A DNA stretch of 64,000 nucleotides from Paraburkholderia sp. Ac-20340. Lineage in GTDB: Bacteria; Pseudomonadota; Gammaproteobacteria; Burkholderiales; Burkholderiaceae. Position numbers and translations under genes: made by a program. Below, one piece after another: positions 26,400 through 34,916 of this stretch (the first letter of the stretch is position 1; every line of letters starts with the position of its first letter). The notes beneath the pieces were generated by a model that saw only the letters and a list, made by a program, of their open reading frames with translations, made no database searches and was not told where the DNA came from. The DNA lies in the NCBI RefSeq assembly GCF_017104965.1, contig NZ_JAAGPR010000024.1:1-64000 (forward strand). The letters run 5' to 3'.

Positions 26400-27155
26400 A
26401 TGCAACGCTACGCCAGCAAGGCAGTGCTTGTCACCGGCGCCGCCGGTGGACTCGGGTCGGCTATGTGCCGCCGTTTCGCGAGCGAGGGAGCGCACGTCGC
26501 GGCCATGGATATCGATGCGGCCCGACTAGAAACCACCTGCACGCAACTCCGCGAACTGGGGTTTGATGTGCGTCCGTTCGAACTTGACGTGACCGACGCC
26601 GAAGCTTTCGAGCGTCAGGTCGCGCGTGTGGTCGACGAGTTCGGGCAGATCGATGTCGCGGTCAATAACGCCGGCATGGGCGGCGACATGACCCCTCTCG
26701 CCGAATATCCCGTGGCAATGTGGAACCGCGTCATGACCGTCAACGTCTCGAGCGTGTTCCATGGCATGCGCGCGCAGATTCCTCATATGCTCAAGCAGGG
26801 TCATGGCGCGATTGTCAACATCGCATCCATCATGGGCTGCGTCGCCATGCCGTCAATTGCGCCTTATGTCGCTAGCAAACACGCTGTCGTTGGCCTCACC
26901 AAGGGTGCCGCCCTCGATTATGGCCGTGCCGGCCTGCGCATCAACGCGGTCGGGCCATCATTCGTACGCACCGGATTTACGGCGGCGAGCCTGCCGGATG
27001 ACAGCACGTGGGACTCCCTGGCCGATCGCCACGCGTTGACCGGTACAGCCACACCGGACGACATCGCGGCGGCCGTGGCCTACCTCGGCAGCGATGACGC
27101 GCGATTCGTGACTGGCTCGCTTTATCTCGTCGACGGCGGATATACAGCAACGTAG
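26400..27155 (+). CDS. SDR-family oxidoreductase (2)
   Basis: The 251-residue classical SDR shows TGAAGGLGSAM (cofactor loop), MDIDAARL (Asp after beta-2, NAD-type), NNAGMGGD, the catalytic Ser in NIASIMGCVAM, and YVASKHAVVG. It starts 14 bases after the stop of the second cupin with GAGGAGG as RBS, so coupled expression is likely. It is related to SDR 1 (shared YVASKHAVVGLT) but clearly diverged. Substrate is unknown. Confidence 0.88.
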   Translation: MQRYASKAVLVTGAAGGLGSAMCRRFASEGAHVAAMDIDAARLETTCTQLRELGFDVRPFELDVTDAEAFERQVARVVDEFGQIDVAVNNAGMGGDMTPLAEYPVAMWNRVMTVNVSSVFHGMRAQIPHMLKQGHGAIVNIASIMGCVAMPSIAPYVASKHAVVGLTKGAALDYGRAGLRINAVGPSFVRTGFTAASLPDDSTWDSLADRHALTGTATPDDIAAAVAYLGSDDARFVTGSLYLVDGGYTAT

Positions 27156-27352
27156 TCTCCCGCCGCAAGTCTGTCCGTTGACTCTGGAACCTGTACGGAG
27201 TTAACGGCTACCTCCTCAGCAACGAGTTTTGGCCAGTGCCCATTCTAGGCGCTGGCCGGTTGCGTGCGCGACGAACGCGAGAAACATCGCGCGGGCGCAT
27301 TGGCAGCCGTCATACAACAACAGCCACGAAAACAAGGTTCTGGAGACAACGC

Positions 27353-28450
27353 ATGCCATCCCTACATCGCAAGGCCCGCCTTCGGTACGCTTATGCATCG
27401 GCTATTCCAATTGGTTTGCTGGCCGGCGCTAATGCGTATGCCCAAAGCAACGTCACGCTCTACGGCATCGTGGACGCTGGCATCGTCTACACCAGCAAGA
27501 CTTTCGATTCGAGCACCGGCGCGACACAAGGCAAACAGTGGCTGATGCGTGACAGCGGCATGAGTGCGTCGCGCTTCGGTATCAAGGGGACGGAGGACCT
27601 GGGCGGCGGAATGAAGGCCAACTTCAACCTTGAGAGCGGCATCGACGTCGCCAACGGCGGGCTGAACAACTCCAACGGCAACCTGTTCGGCCGACAGGCG
27701 TGGATGAGCGTTTCCGCGAACTGGGGCGAAGTCAAGGCGGGGCTCCAATATTCACCGTTCTTTTGGGCCATCGTCGCGTCGGACGCCCGCAACTTCTCCC
27801 AGTTCGCCAGTGGGCTGGTCACGTATGCTGACGCCGTGCTCGGGACGTCGATCTTCACGTCCAATGCGGTGTCATACACGACGCCGACACTGGCTGGTTT
27901 CACCGGCAGCGCCTTGATCGCCCTGGGCGGCGCGGCTGGCGACTTCAAGGCGGGACGCCAGTATTCGGCCAGCCTGACCTGGACCAGCGGACCGTTGACG
28001 ATCGACGCGGCATACTTCAATGGCAATAGCGGCGGCACCGTGCAAACGCCTACGCCAACGACGCTCGCGTTCGTGGGGCGCACGGCCGGCATTGTCTATC
28101 GCTGGGGAGAACTCACGACCAAAGCGTCCGTGACCACATTCAATGTCGCAGGGTCGTTCAATGAAACAGTCTATTCAGCAGGACTCGATGACTTTGTGCT
28201 CCCCACACTCAACCTCAATGCCGGGGTGTGGGTAACGCGCAATCGCGATACATCCGATGACCATTCCATACTGGGTGCGATGGGCGCAGAATACTACCTG
28301 TCCAAACAAACGACGGTCTACTCCCAGATTGGAGTCGTCAACAACCATGGCACCATGCATACAGGACTCTCAGTGAGCACGTCAAGCACACTATATGGCG
28401 CACCAGGCACGACTGTCGGGGCCAATGTGGGTCTGCGACACATGTTCTGA
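27353..28450 (+). CDS. Trimeric outer-membrane porin (1)
   Basis: The 365-residue Gram-negative porin is of the beta-proteobacterial OmpC/Omp38-like type. A signal peptide of about 25 residues ends ANAYA before QSNVTLYGIVDAGIVY. Alternating beta-strand repeats follow (MSASRFGIKGTEDLGGGMKA, NLFGRQAWMSVSANWGEVKA), and the C-terminus ends in Phe (NVGLRHMF), as needed for BAM recognition. GGAGACAACGC precedes the ATG at 27353. It closes the plus-strand run of the catabolic cluster and probably admits the growth substrate. Confidence 0.92.
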   Translation: MPSLHRKARLRYAYASAIPIGLLAGANAYAQSNVTLYGIVDAGIVYTSKTFDSSTGATQGKQWLMRDSGMSASRFGIKGTEDLGGGMKANFNLESGIDVANGGLNNSNGNLFGRQAWMSVSANWGEVKAGLQYSPFFWAIVASDARNFSQFASGLVTYADAVLGTSIFTSNAVSYTTPTLAGFTGSALIALGGAAGDFKAGRQYSASLTWTSGPLTIDAAYFNGNSGGTVQTPTPTTLAFVGRTAGIVYRWGELTTKASVTTFNVAGSFNETVYSAGLDDFVLPTLNLNAGVWVTRNRDTSDDHSILGAMGAEYYLSKQTTVYSQIGVVNNHGTMHTGLSVSTSSTLYGAPGTTVGANVGLRHMF

Positions 28451-28472
28451 CGAGAGAAACTGTTGATTGAGA

Positions 28473-28495
28473 ATGCCGGGGTAGCAACCCGGCAT
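28473..28495. terminator. Hairpin between convergent porin and SDR genes
   Basis: ATGCCGGG and CCCGGCAT pair around a seven-base loop, 22 bases after the porin stop. There is no T run on the plus strand, so if it terminates, it is imperfect. It lies between two convergent transcription units. Confidence 0.45.
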
Positions 28496-28575
28496 ATCGA
28501 TTCGATACCTCAACCGCATGGGGTTCGCGTTCCGTCAATCTGCATCTGTGCTGGAAATCGCATTGCGCAGCGCGC

Positions 28576-29358
28576 TTAGACTTCCAGAATGCCCGCGGCG
28601 AGAAAGCCGCCATCGACGGCCAGCACCTGACCGGTGACATACGACGCGTGGTCCGAGCACAGGAACGCCGTCATCTCAGCGATCTCGGCAGGCGTCCCGT
28701 AGCGGCGCATTGGCACGGTCCGCCGATACGACTCACGGGTTTCGGCCGAATGATGCGCGCGCGTGAGCGGCGTTTCGATCGGGCCTGGCGCCACACAGTT
28801 TGCTGTGATCCCCTGCTCCGCCAGTTCGATCGCCATCTGGCGCGTCAGTCCGATCAATGCCGCTTTCGACGTCCCATACGCCGTGCGTCCGAATCCGGCC
28901 CTCACGCCGCTGATCGAACCGATATTGACGATGCGCCCCCAGCCGTGACGCGCCATTAGCCGTGCTGCGTACTGACCGCACAACATGGGGCCGGTCACGT
29001 TGACTTTTTGCACCCGCTCCCAGTTTTCCAGCGAACATTCGACGAATGACGCTACGCCCGCAATGCCAGCATTGCTGACGAGAATATCGCAGCGTGCTTG
29101 GGCGCGCTCGACGGTGTCGAAAGCGCGTTTGATCGAAGCAGCGTCCGATACATCCAGTTGGACGGCAAAGGCGTTACCGCGTTGCCCCTCGATCTCACGT
29201 ACCAGCGCTTGCGCGGCATTGAGGTCGATATCTGCGACGACAACCGTTATCCCGTCTGCGGCGAGGCGTGACGAAATCGCAGCCCCGATGCCGTTCGCGC
29301 CGCCCGTGACGAGCGCGACGCGAGCCTGTATCGCGTTCTCCTGTGAGGTGTTTTTCAT
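28576..29358 (-). CDS. SDR-family oxidoreductase (3)
   Basis: The 260-residue classical SDR shows TGGANGIGAA, VVADIDLN, SNAGIAG, the catalytic Ser in NIGSISGVRAG, and YGTSKAALIGLTRQ. The ATG at 29358 overlaps the stop of the upstream MFS gene by ATGA, so the two are translationally coupled; GGAGGCGG is the RBS. The open frame extends far upstream across the MFS gene in the wrong frame, and that part is not coding. With the transporter it forms a two-gene operon driven from the region around 30.7 kb. Confidence 0.9.
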   Translation of the reverse strand: MKNTSQENAIQARVALVTGGANGIGAAISSRLAADGITVVVADIDLNAAQALVREIEGQRGNAFAVQLDVSDAASIKRAFDTVERAQARCDILVSNAGIAGVASFVECSLENWERVQKVNVTGPMLCGQYAARLMARHGWGRIVNIGSISGVRAGFGRTAYGTSKAALIGLTRQMAIELAEQGITANCVAPGPIETPLTRAHHSAETRESYRRTVPMRRYGTPAEIAEMTAFLCSDHASYVTGQVLAVDGGFLAAGILEV

Positions 29359-30677
29359 TGTGCCGCCTCCAGACGCATGGACCGGCGGTGCTCGACCAGC
29401 GCCCCAGGGATGAGAAAGACCAGAACCGCGCCGAACACTGCGACGCCAGCAAGCGCGTACATGGCAAGCGCCGTATTGCCGGTTGCATCTGTCACCATGC
29501 CGACGAGAAATGGAGCGACAAAGCCAGATAGATTGCCGATTGACGTGATAAGCGCGAATCCGGTAGCCGCGCCCGCCCCTTTGAGAAAAGCCGTGGGCAG
29601 ATTCCAGAACAGCGGGATCGTAGTGACGATACCCGCCATTGCGATGATCAAGGCTATGAAAGACCATGTCGGGCTTGCGCGCAACAGCACGCTTAGAATG
29701 AGCCCCACCGCACCGAGCAGTGCGGCGACCGCGAGATGTTTGCGCCGTTCGCCAGTTCGATCCGAACTCCACGCAAGAATGAGCATCGTCACAACGGCAG
29801 CGGCATACGGCACGGCGGTCATCGAGCCGATCTCGCGAATGCCCGTGTAGCCCAACGCCTTGATCAACGTTGGCAGCCAGAAGCTCACGCCATAGAGCGC
29901 AGCGACGAACGCGAAATATACGAGGCAAAGCAGCCAGACACGCAAGTCGGAGAGCCCGCTCGCGAAGCTGCCCGAATGGTGAGCACCCACGCCGACCTCG
30001 GCCTTCAGTGCCGATTTTTCCGTGCCCGTGATCCAGGCCGCGTCGTCTATCGTGTCCGGCACGAGAAGCCAGAACGCCACGCCGCACAATACCGCCGGCA
30101 AGCCCTCGCACACAAACATCCACTGCCAGCCGCTCAAGGACATCGCGCCGGGTGCGGACGTCATCAACCATGCGGACAGCGGACTGCCTATGACGCCCGA
30201 AATGGGGAGTGCCGTCATGAAGATCGCGATGATGCGCCCGCGCGTGCGCGCCGGAAACCACTGGCTGACGTAAAGCATCACGCCCGGCGCGAAGCCCGCT
30301 TCCGCGACACCCAGAAAGAAGCGCAACGCGTAAAACGAGCGCGGCCCCGTCACGAACATCGTGCATGCCGACAGAACGCCCCACGTGATGAGGATGCGCG
30401 TAATCCATACGCGCGCGCCAACGCGGTGGAGGATCATGTTGCTCGGGATCTCGAACAGACAATAGCCGATGAAGAAGATGCCCGCGCCCAGGCCATACGC
30501 CGTATTCGACAACCCGATATCGGGCGCCATCTGCAGCCTGGCAAAGGCGACGTTCACCTTGTCGAGCTGATTGACGATCAGGCTCAGCAGAATGATGGGG
30601 ATCAGGCGCCAGAAGGTCCTCGCGTCCGTCGCTCGGGCGGCGGACGCGGGTACAGGGCTTTCAAGGGCATCGCTCAT
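29355..30677 (-). CDS. MFS transporter, anion:cation symporter (ACS) type
   Basis: The 440-residue, 12-helix inner-membrane carrier is of the ACS/phthalate-permease-like family, which takes up organic anions with protons. TM1 is preceded by FWRLIPIILLSLIVNQLDKV. The ACS signature region GYCLFEIPSNMILHRVGAR lies near 78-96, and FFLGVAEAGFAPGVMLYVSQ with WFPARTRGR near 125-153. The start MSDALESPVPAS at 30677 follows GGAGACC. A hairpin (CCACGCA / TGCGTGG, 30691-30709) lies in the leader. A MarR-type site sits 42 nt upstream of the start. Confidence 0.9.
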   Translation of the reverse strand: MSDALESPVPASAARATDARTFWRLIPIILLSLIVNQLDKVNVAFARLQMAPDIGLSNTAYGLGAGIFFIGYCLFEIPSNMILHRVGARVWITRILITWGVLSACTMFVTGPRSFYALRFFLGVAEAGFAPGVMLYVSQWFPARTRGRIIAIFMTALPISGVIGSPLSAWLMTSAPGAMSLSGWQWMFVCEGLPAVLCGVAFWLLVPDTIDDAAWITGTEKSALKAEVGVGAHHSGSFASGLSDLRVWLLCLVYFAFVAALYGVSFWLPTLIKALGYTGIREIGSMTAVPYAAAVVTMLILAWSSDRTGERRKHLAVAALLGAVGLILSVLLRASPTWSFIALIIAMAGIVTTIPLFWNLPTAFLKGAGAATGFALITSIGNLSGFVAPFLVGMVTDATGNTALAMYALAGVAVFGAVLVFLIPGALVEHRRSMRLEAAQ

Positions 30678-30714
30678 GGGGTCTCCGTTGCCACGCATTC
30701 GTTGCGTGGATCAA

Positions 30715-30731
30715 TTTACTATCATTTGATA
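30715..30731 (-). promoter_or_regulatory. Predicted MarR-type operator upstream of the MFS-SDR operon
   Basis: Read toward the MFS gene, the site is TATCAAATGATAGTAAA. Its core TATCA-AA-TGATA is an inverted repeat. The core ends 42 nt before the MFS ATG. The same sequence, in the same orientation and at the same distance, precedes the bicupin gene (16 of 17 bases identical). The divergent SDR gene at 30830 starts 98 nt after the core on the other side, so one site may serve both. Confidence 0.65.
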
Positions 30732-30829
30732 ATATATGCGTGTACCTCGACGATGTCCCGATCTTTTGCGCCAGGACTATCCCTGGCCCGGGGGCATCAG
30801 GAGAGCACGTGACATGCACAGGAGACGAC

Positions 30830-31618
30830 ATGGATTTCAACGGAATGACAGTGGCGATCACCGGCGCTGCCAGCGGCATCGGCCACGCAACCGCGCTCAC
30901 CGCCGCACGCCGCGGCGCACGCATCGTCGCACTCGATCGCGATGGACAGGCGCTCGAGGATAGGCGCGCGCAGTTCGAAGCGGACGGCCTTGCGCTTTTT
31001 CCCTTCGCGCTCGATATCGGCGACGAAGCGTCGGTCAGGTGCTCGGTCGACGCGATCTCGCAAGTTACCCCGTCCGTCGACCTGCTGGTCAACAGCGCGG
31101 GCATCGTCTCGCGGGGGCTACTCGAAAACACGACAGCCGATGAATGGGAGCGTGTGCTCTCGGTGAATCTCTCGGGCAGTTTTTACTGCATCCAGCAAAT
31201 GGTGCCGCTGCTTAAGGCCGGCACGGGACGCGCCGTCGTCAATGTCGCCTCGCTGGCGTCGAAACGGGTGTCATATACCGGCGGTGTGGCTTACACGGCC
31301 GCGAAGGCAGGCATCCTCGGACTCACCCGCCACGCAGCGTTCGAACTGGCCGGCGACGGCATTCGCGTGAATGCCGTCTGCCCGGGGCCCGTCCTGACGG
31401 CGATGACGAAGAACGCGACCAGCGAAGAGGACCGGCAAAAAGTGGCTGCCATGGTGCCACTGGGCGCATGGCTCGAACCCGAGGACATCGCTGAGTCGAT
31501 CCTCTTTCTCGGGAGCCCCGCCGCAAGGATGATCACGGGCACTTCGCTCGATATCGACGGCGGCCTGTCACTTGTCACGGGTTCATCGTACGAAGCGTAC
31601 CGGCGCGCGCGCCAGTAA
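30830..31618 (+). CDS. SDR-family oxidoreductase (4)
   Basis: The 262-residue classical SDR shows TGAASGIGHAT, VALDRDGQ, NSAGIVSRG, the catalytic Ser in NVASLASKRVS, and YTAAKAGILGLTRH. The C-terminus carries an extra tail (SYEAYRRARQ). AGGAGACGAC is the RBS for the ATG at 30830; the open frame upstream lacks homology. It is divergent from the MFS-SDR operon and faces the MarR gene. Four SDRs in nine kilobases suggest several alcohol/ketone steps or stereoisomers. Confidence 0.88.
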   Translation: MDFNGMTVAITGAASGIGHATALTAARRGARIVALDRDGQALEDRRAQFEADGLALFPFALDIGDEASVRCSVDAISQVTPSVDLLVNSAGIVSRGLLENTTADEWERVLSVNLSGSFYCIQQMVPLLKAGTGRAVVNVASLASKRVSYTGGVAYTAAKAGILGLTRHAAFELAGDGIRVNAVCPGPVLTAMTKNATSEEDRQKVAAMVPLGAWLEPEDIAESILFLGSPAARMITGTSLDIDGGLSLVTGSSYEAYRRARQ

Positions 31619-31639
31619 CGCGGACGAGGCGGGGGCCGC

Positions 31640-32125
31640 TCAGGCGCTGCTCCGCTTGCCGCCAAACAGTTGCGCCGACACCCGCTCGACATCGGCGCTC
31701 GTGTAACTCGTGCTGCTCATCAACCTGCCGAGCAGGCCGTCGAGTGCGACCCGCTCCACCGCGCTCAGATCGCGCAGCGCGAAGTCCTGCACGGCGAGCA
31801 CGATCTTCATGCCGGTCTCCTGACTTACCCGGCCAGGCTGAGTCAGCGTATAGCGTGTAGCGCGGCCGTCCTCAGGATCGGGCACGGCAATTACGAGACC
31901 GAGTTCGCGCAGCCTGAGCAGGCTGCGCCCCGTCTGTACGGGCGTCATTAGCATGTCCCGGCCGATTTCAGTCGGGATGCTGCCTGGCGTGTCTGCCAAC
32001 TTGACCAGCACGCGCCAGTCCAGCACGCGTATTTCGAGGTGCAGCGCGAAAAGCTCCTCGGCCATCTCGAGAATCGATTCGGCTACACGGCGGATCTGGT
32101 ACGCAGGAAGTTCCTTGAATTGCAT
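31640..32125 (-). CDS. MarR-family transcriptional regulator
   Basis: The 161-residue winged-helix protein has the MarR layout: helical dimer region, then LDWRVLVKLADTPGSIPTEI, GRDMLMTPVQTGRSLLRLRE, the wing LGLVIAVPDPEDGRATRYTL, and a C-terminal helical pair. MarR proteins usually repress neighbouring genes and release DNA on binding phenolic or other small ligands. It is divergent from the bicupin gene, with a palindromic site in between and a copy of the site before the MFS operon. It is the obvious candidate to bind both, including autoregulation. Confidence 0.85.
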   Translation of the reverse strand: MQFKELPAYQIRRVAESILEMAEELFALHLEIRVLDWRVLVKLADTPGSIPTEIGRDMLMTPVQTGRSLLRLRELGLVIAVPDPEDGRATRYTLTQPGRVSQETGMKIVLAVQDFALRDLSAVERVALDGLLGRLMSSTSYTSADVERVSAQLFGGKRSSA

Positions 32126-32219
32126 GGCGGGATCGGGCGATTCGAAGTGGATGATTATGCGTGCGGAGCACGCCAGAGAAAATATCCGTTGACGCCAGTC
32201 CAGCGCTCGGCCAATATGA

Positions 32220-32236
32220 TATCAAATGATAATAAA
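32220..32236 (+). promoter_or_regulatory. Predicted MarR-type operator upstream of the bicupin gene
   Basis: TATCAAATGATAATAAA matches the site before the MFS operon at 16 of 17 positions. The inverted-repeat core ends 42 nt before the ATG at 32274, the same spacing as at the other copy. On the other side the MarR start is 94 bases away. An AT-rich stretch overlaps the site and could include the -10 region, which would fit repression. Confidence 0.65.
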
Positions 32237-32273
32237 TACCCCAACATCATCGAGAGAGCTTCTGGAGACGAAA

Positions 32274-33149
32274 ATGAATGCACCAAGCGAACCCACTCAC
32301 CGCGCCAGTGCCATGCGCGAGGCCGGCGTGTATGTGTTCGATGTATCGAGCACGCCGTGGCAAAGCGTGGGTAAAAGCGGACTCGCCCAGAAGATCGTGC
32401 GACGCGACGACAGGACCGGTCATTCGTTTGGCTACATGTCGTTCGACGCGCTGGCGCGCACAGGCGTACATCAACATCTCGGCACCGCGTTTAGCTATTT
32501 CCTCTCCGGATCGCTCACCGACTTCCAGGGCACCACGGGCGCAGGCCAGCTCGGCGTAAACTTTGCGGGCTCGACGCACGACGCCATTGCGTACCAGCCT
32601 ACGCTTACCGTCGGGCGCATGGAGGGGCCCGTTGCCTATGGCGCCGACGTCACGCACAGCTTGCATGCCGGCAACCGGCACACCGATTTCGAGAACGAGT
32701 TCCCAGAACATTTGCCCGACCTGAGCATCACGCTCGAAGCCGTTCAGGCGAGCGGCACACGCGTAGCCGGACTCACGCGCCGGCTGGTGTACGACTACGC
32801 GCACACGCGTGTGAATCGCCGCATGACACACATGATGTTGCTGCCGGGCACAAAGGTGCCTGCACATCGACTCGGCGCGGTAGTCGATATGTATGTGCTC
32901 GCAGGTGATCTGACGCTCGCCTCACGCGGCGTTAACTCGACGGCAAAGACCGGCGATTTCATCGTCCTCGAACCCGAAACGCAGGTTAGCTATGTGTCCC
33001 GATTCGGCGCGAGTGTGATGGTATGGGCGGACGGCCCTTCCACGTGGGAGGATGGGCCCGTATCTCCCGAGCTCTACGGATTTACGTCGGGGCACGGCGA
33101 CCCGTTGCGCTTTGCCAATCGCGCGCCAGCCCATATAGAGCCGGATTGA
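32274..33149 (+). CDS. Two-domain cupin protein (bicupin), third of three
   Basis: The 291-residue protein holds two cupin halves. In the first, TGVHQHLGTAFSYFLSG keeps HxH but has Phe at the Glu position. In the second, KVPAHRLGAVVDMYVLAGD has one His and an Asp, so metal ligands are incomplete in each half. It may be a bicupin enzyme with a split site or a binding protein. The start at 32274 has TGGAGACG upstream; two more upstream codons in frame lack homology. It stands alone on its transcript, divergent from marR. Its exact role is unknown. Confidence 0.68.
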   Translation: MNAPSEPTHRASAMREAGVYVFDVSSTPWQSVGKSGLAQKIVRRDDRTGHSFGYMSFDALARTGVHQHLGTAFSYFLSGSLTDFQGTTGAGQLGVNFAGSTHDAIAYQPTLTVGRMEGPVAYGADVTHSLHAGNRHTDFENEFPEHLPDLSITLEAVQASGTRVAGLTRRLVYDYAHTRVNRRMTHMMLLPGTKVPAHRLGAVVDMYVLAGDLTLASRGVNSTAKTGDFIVLEPETQVSYVSRFGASVMVWADGPSTWEDGPVSPELYGFTSGHGDPLRFANRAPAHIEPD

Positions 33150-34411
33150 CGGAAACGGTCTGATGTCCGCGGATCTGCACCGACAAAATCCTATCGATCA
33201 AGGCCCGCTTCGGCCGAGCGCCCGAGGAAGACACTGGATTACGAAACGCCGGCTGAACGGTTCCAGATAACTATTGCATCGACCGGTTGAATCCGCCCCA
33301 GCTAGCTGCCATCAAAGCATCACCGGGTCGAGTGATGGTTGAGGGTCGTACTCGGTCGGCCACCCTACTTCGATGCCGCTGGTTCAGCGCAATGCGTAAG
33401 GCGGAGCCGGCCACAACCTGCCGTTGAGTGGGCGCACGATCTTGGAACGACTGCACTCTTTGCTATCGGCCATCGCTCGTGCACAGCGACAAACGACTTT
33501 GATGGTTTGCATTGGTCTGCTCATCGAGCGAAGTTGCAGGTCAATTCCTGCGAGACGAACGGTGCAAAAGGCGGGCGTCGGTGCAAGCAATTTCGTTACC
33601 GCGAGACGGTCGGAAATTAGTGGTTACAACAGCCATCGGGAACAAAATTGCTTGCAAGAAGTTCAGGCGAAATTGTTCCTTCGGCCGACAGGTCAAGCAA
33701 TTTTGTATCCTTTTCGACACCGAGCGGGCGCTTCACCAAGACGCGACTGGACCAGGAAACAAAAGAGCGACGTCGAGACCAACAAGAATTCCTCGACGTG
33801 AGCTGCTCACTTCCGCCAAGCGCTTCGAACTGCAAGCCTTACCTGACGAAGTGTGCGGCAACACCGGGGCGATCATGACCGGATCGGAGCAGCCGTGCTC
33901 GTGATATATCGGCTTTGCCCGGCAGCATGAAGTGCCCCGACTCACCGAGCAGGTGACCGACGAGCACGACACATCGGAAGGCTCACAAGGCCGCTAGAGA
34001 ACAAAATTACCTACAAAACGGGAACAAATTTGCTTAAACCAACGTGCGTGACTTTTATCTACAAGATCGTATTAAGTATGCGACATAACTACCAATTAGC
34101 GAATTTTCGTCTGGAATCCTAAATTTAGGTCCAACTTTATACTTCCGACATGGAGGGCAAATTCATGTTGTCAAAATGCTTTGGTTGGCTGGCGTGCCGA
34201 CTTGGCCAACATCTTTCGAAGCCACATCGCAACTATCACTACGTGCTGAACGACACCGGAATCAGGGTCGACGAAGGTGCCCGGTGCGGCGCGAGTCGTG
34301 AAAATGCTTGACGGTTAGTTGCACCTTGCCTCCCTGCAGGCCATCGCGAACTCAAATTGCCTGCGGGCGGCGCTCTGCTCGCGCACTTGCGCCACGGTCT
34401 GATCGCGCGCC
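33150..34411. repeat. Gene-free stretch with a cluster of GGAACAAAATTGCTTGC repeats
   Basis: No coding region is convincing here. Six related copies of a motif near GGAACAAAATTGCTTGC occur. Plus-strand copies are at 33638-33658, 33997-34019 and 34020-34040. Minus-strand copies are at 33581-33600, 33661-33684 and 33691-33710. Arrays of such motifs in both orientations are typical of ends of Tn7/Mu-type or IS21-type elements. No matching transposase is near. This may be the scar at the border between the catabolic cluster and the plasmid block. Confidence 0.45.
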
Positions 34412-34915
34412 CTAGACCCGACCCATGTTGACTTCGCGGATGCCCTTCGCGTCGCGCAGCGCAATCGCCGCGATATTCAGATCCTGCCGCAACTGCTCGG
34501 CATTGCGCATACCGGGAAGTCGCCAGTGTGGATTGTTAGAGTCGCTGGTGAGCGCAATTACTGTTCCGATGCCGAACGGCCGCTGCCACCACGGGTGCAG
34601 CGACGTTACGTCTTGCACGCGGAACAGCTCCAGGCTCTCCACCCGCTTGTTGAGGATGCCCTGCCTGCAGGTGATGCGCGCCGTGTCGATGGTGATGTGC
34701 GCCGTGTCGATGGTGATGTGCGTAAACGCGGTCTTCAGGTACTCGATAGCAGCGCCACCAGCGATCAAAAGCAACAGAGCCGCGGGCACATACCACGGCA
34801 CCGCCACGCGTGCGATCGCGTACTGGTATCCCACGATCACGATAACCACCGCAGCGAGGCTCTTGATGAAGGTCGCCAGGTTTACGATCTGCGACGGCGT
34901 GCCGCTGAAAATCAC
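34412..34915 (-). CDS. Membrane protein with bacterial PH-like domain
   Basis: The 167-residue protein has two hydrophobic segments near the N-terminus (FIKSLAAVVIVIVGYQYAIA, then VPWYVPAALLLLIAGGAAIE). A YdbS/YdbT-like bacterial PH domain (bPH2) follows, with RITCRQGILNKRVESLELFR, DVTSLHPWWQRPFGIGTV and a C-terminal helix. The GTG at 34915 lies one base after the relaxase stop (TGATGTG), so translation is coupled. A much longer open frame overlaps the relaxase gene and is not coding. A small membrane PH protein linked to a relaxase is seen on some mobilizable plasmids; its job is unknown. Confidence 0.7.
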   Translation of the reverse strand: MIFSGTPSQIVNLATFIKSLAAVVIVIVGYQYAIARVAVPWYVPAALLLLIAGGAAIEYLKTAFTHITIDTAHITIDTARITCRQGILNKRVESLELFRVQDVTSLHPWWQRPFGIGTVIALTSDSNNPHWRLPGMRNAEQLRQDLNIAAIALRDAKGIREVNMGRV

Positions 34916-34916
34916 A

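Noticed and set aside
28576..30462. Apparent 628-residue fusion of an upstream part with SDR 3
   Set aside because: The upstream part is the MFS gene read in the wrong frame. The ATGA overlap and RBS place the SDR start at 29358.
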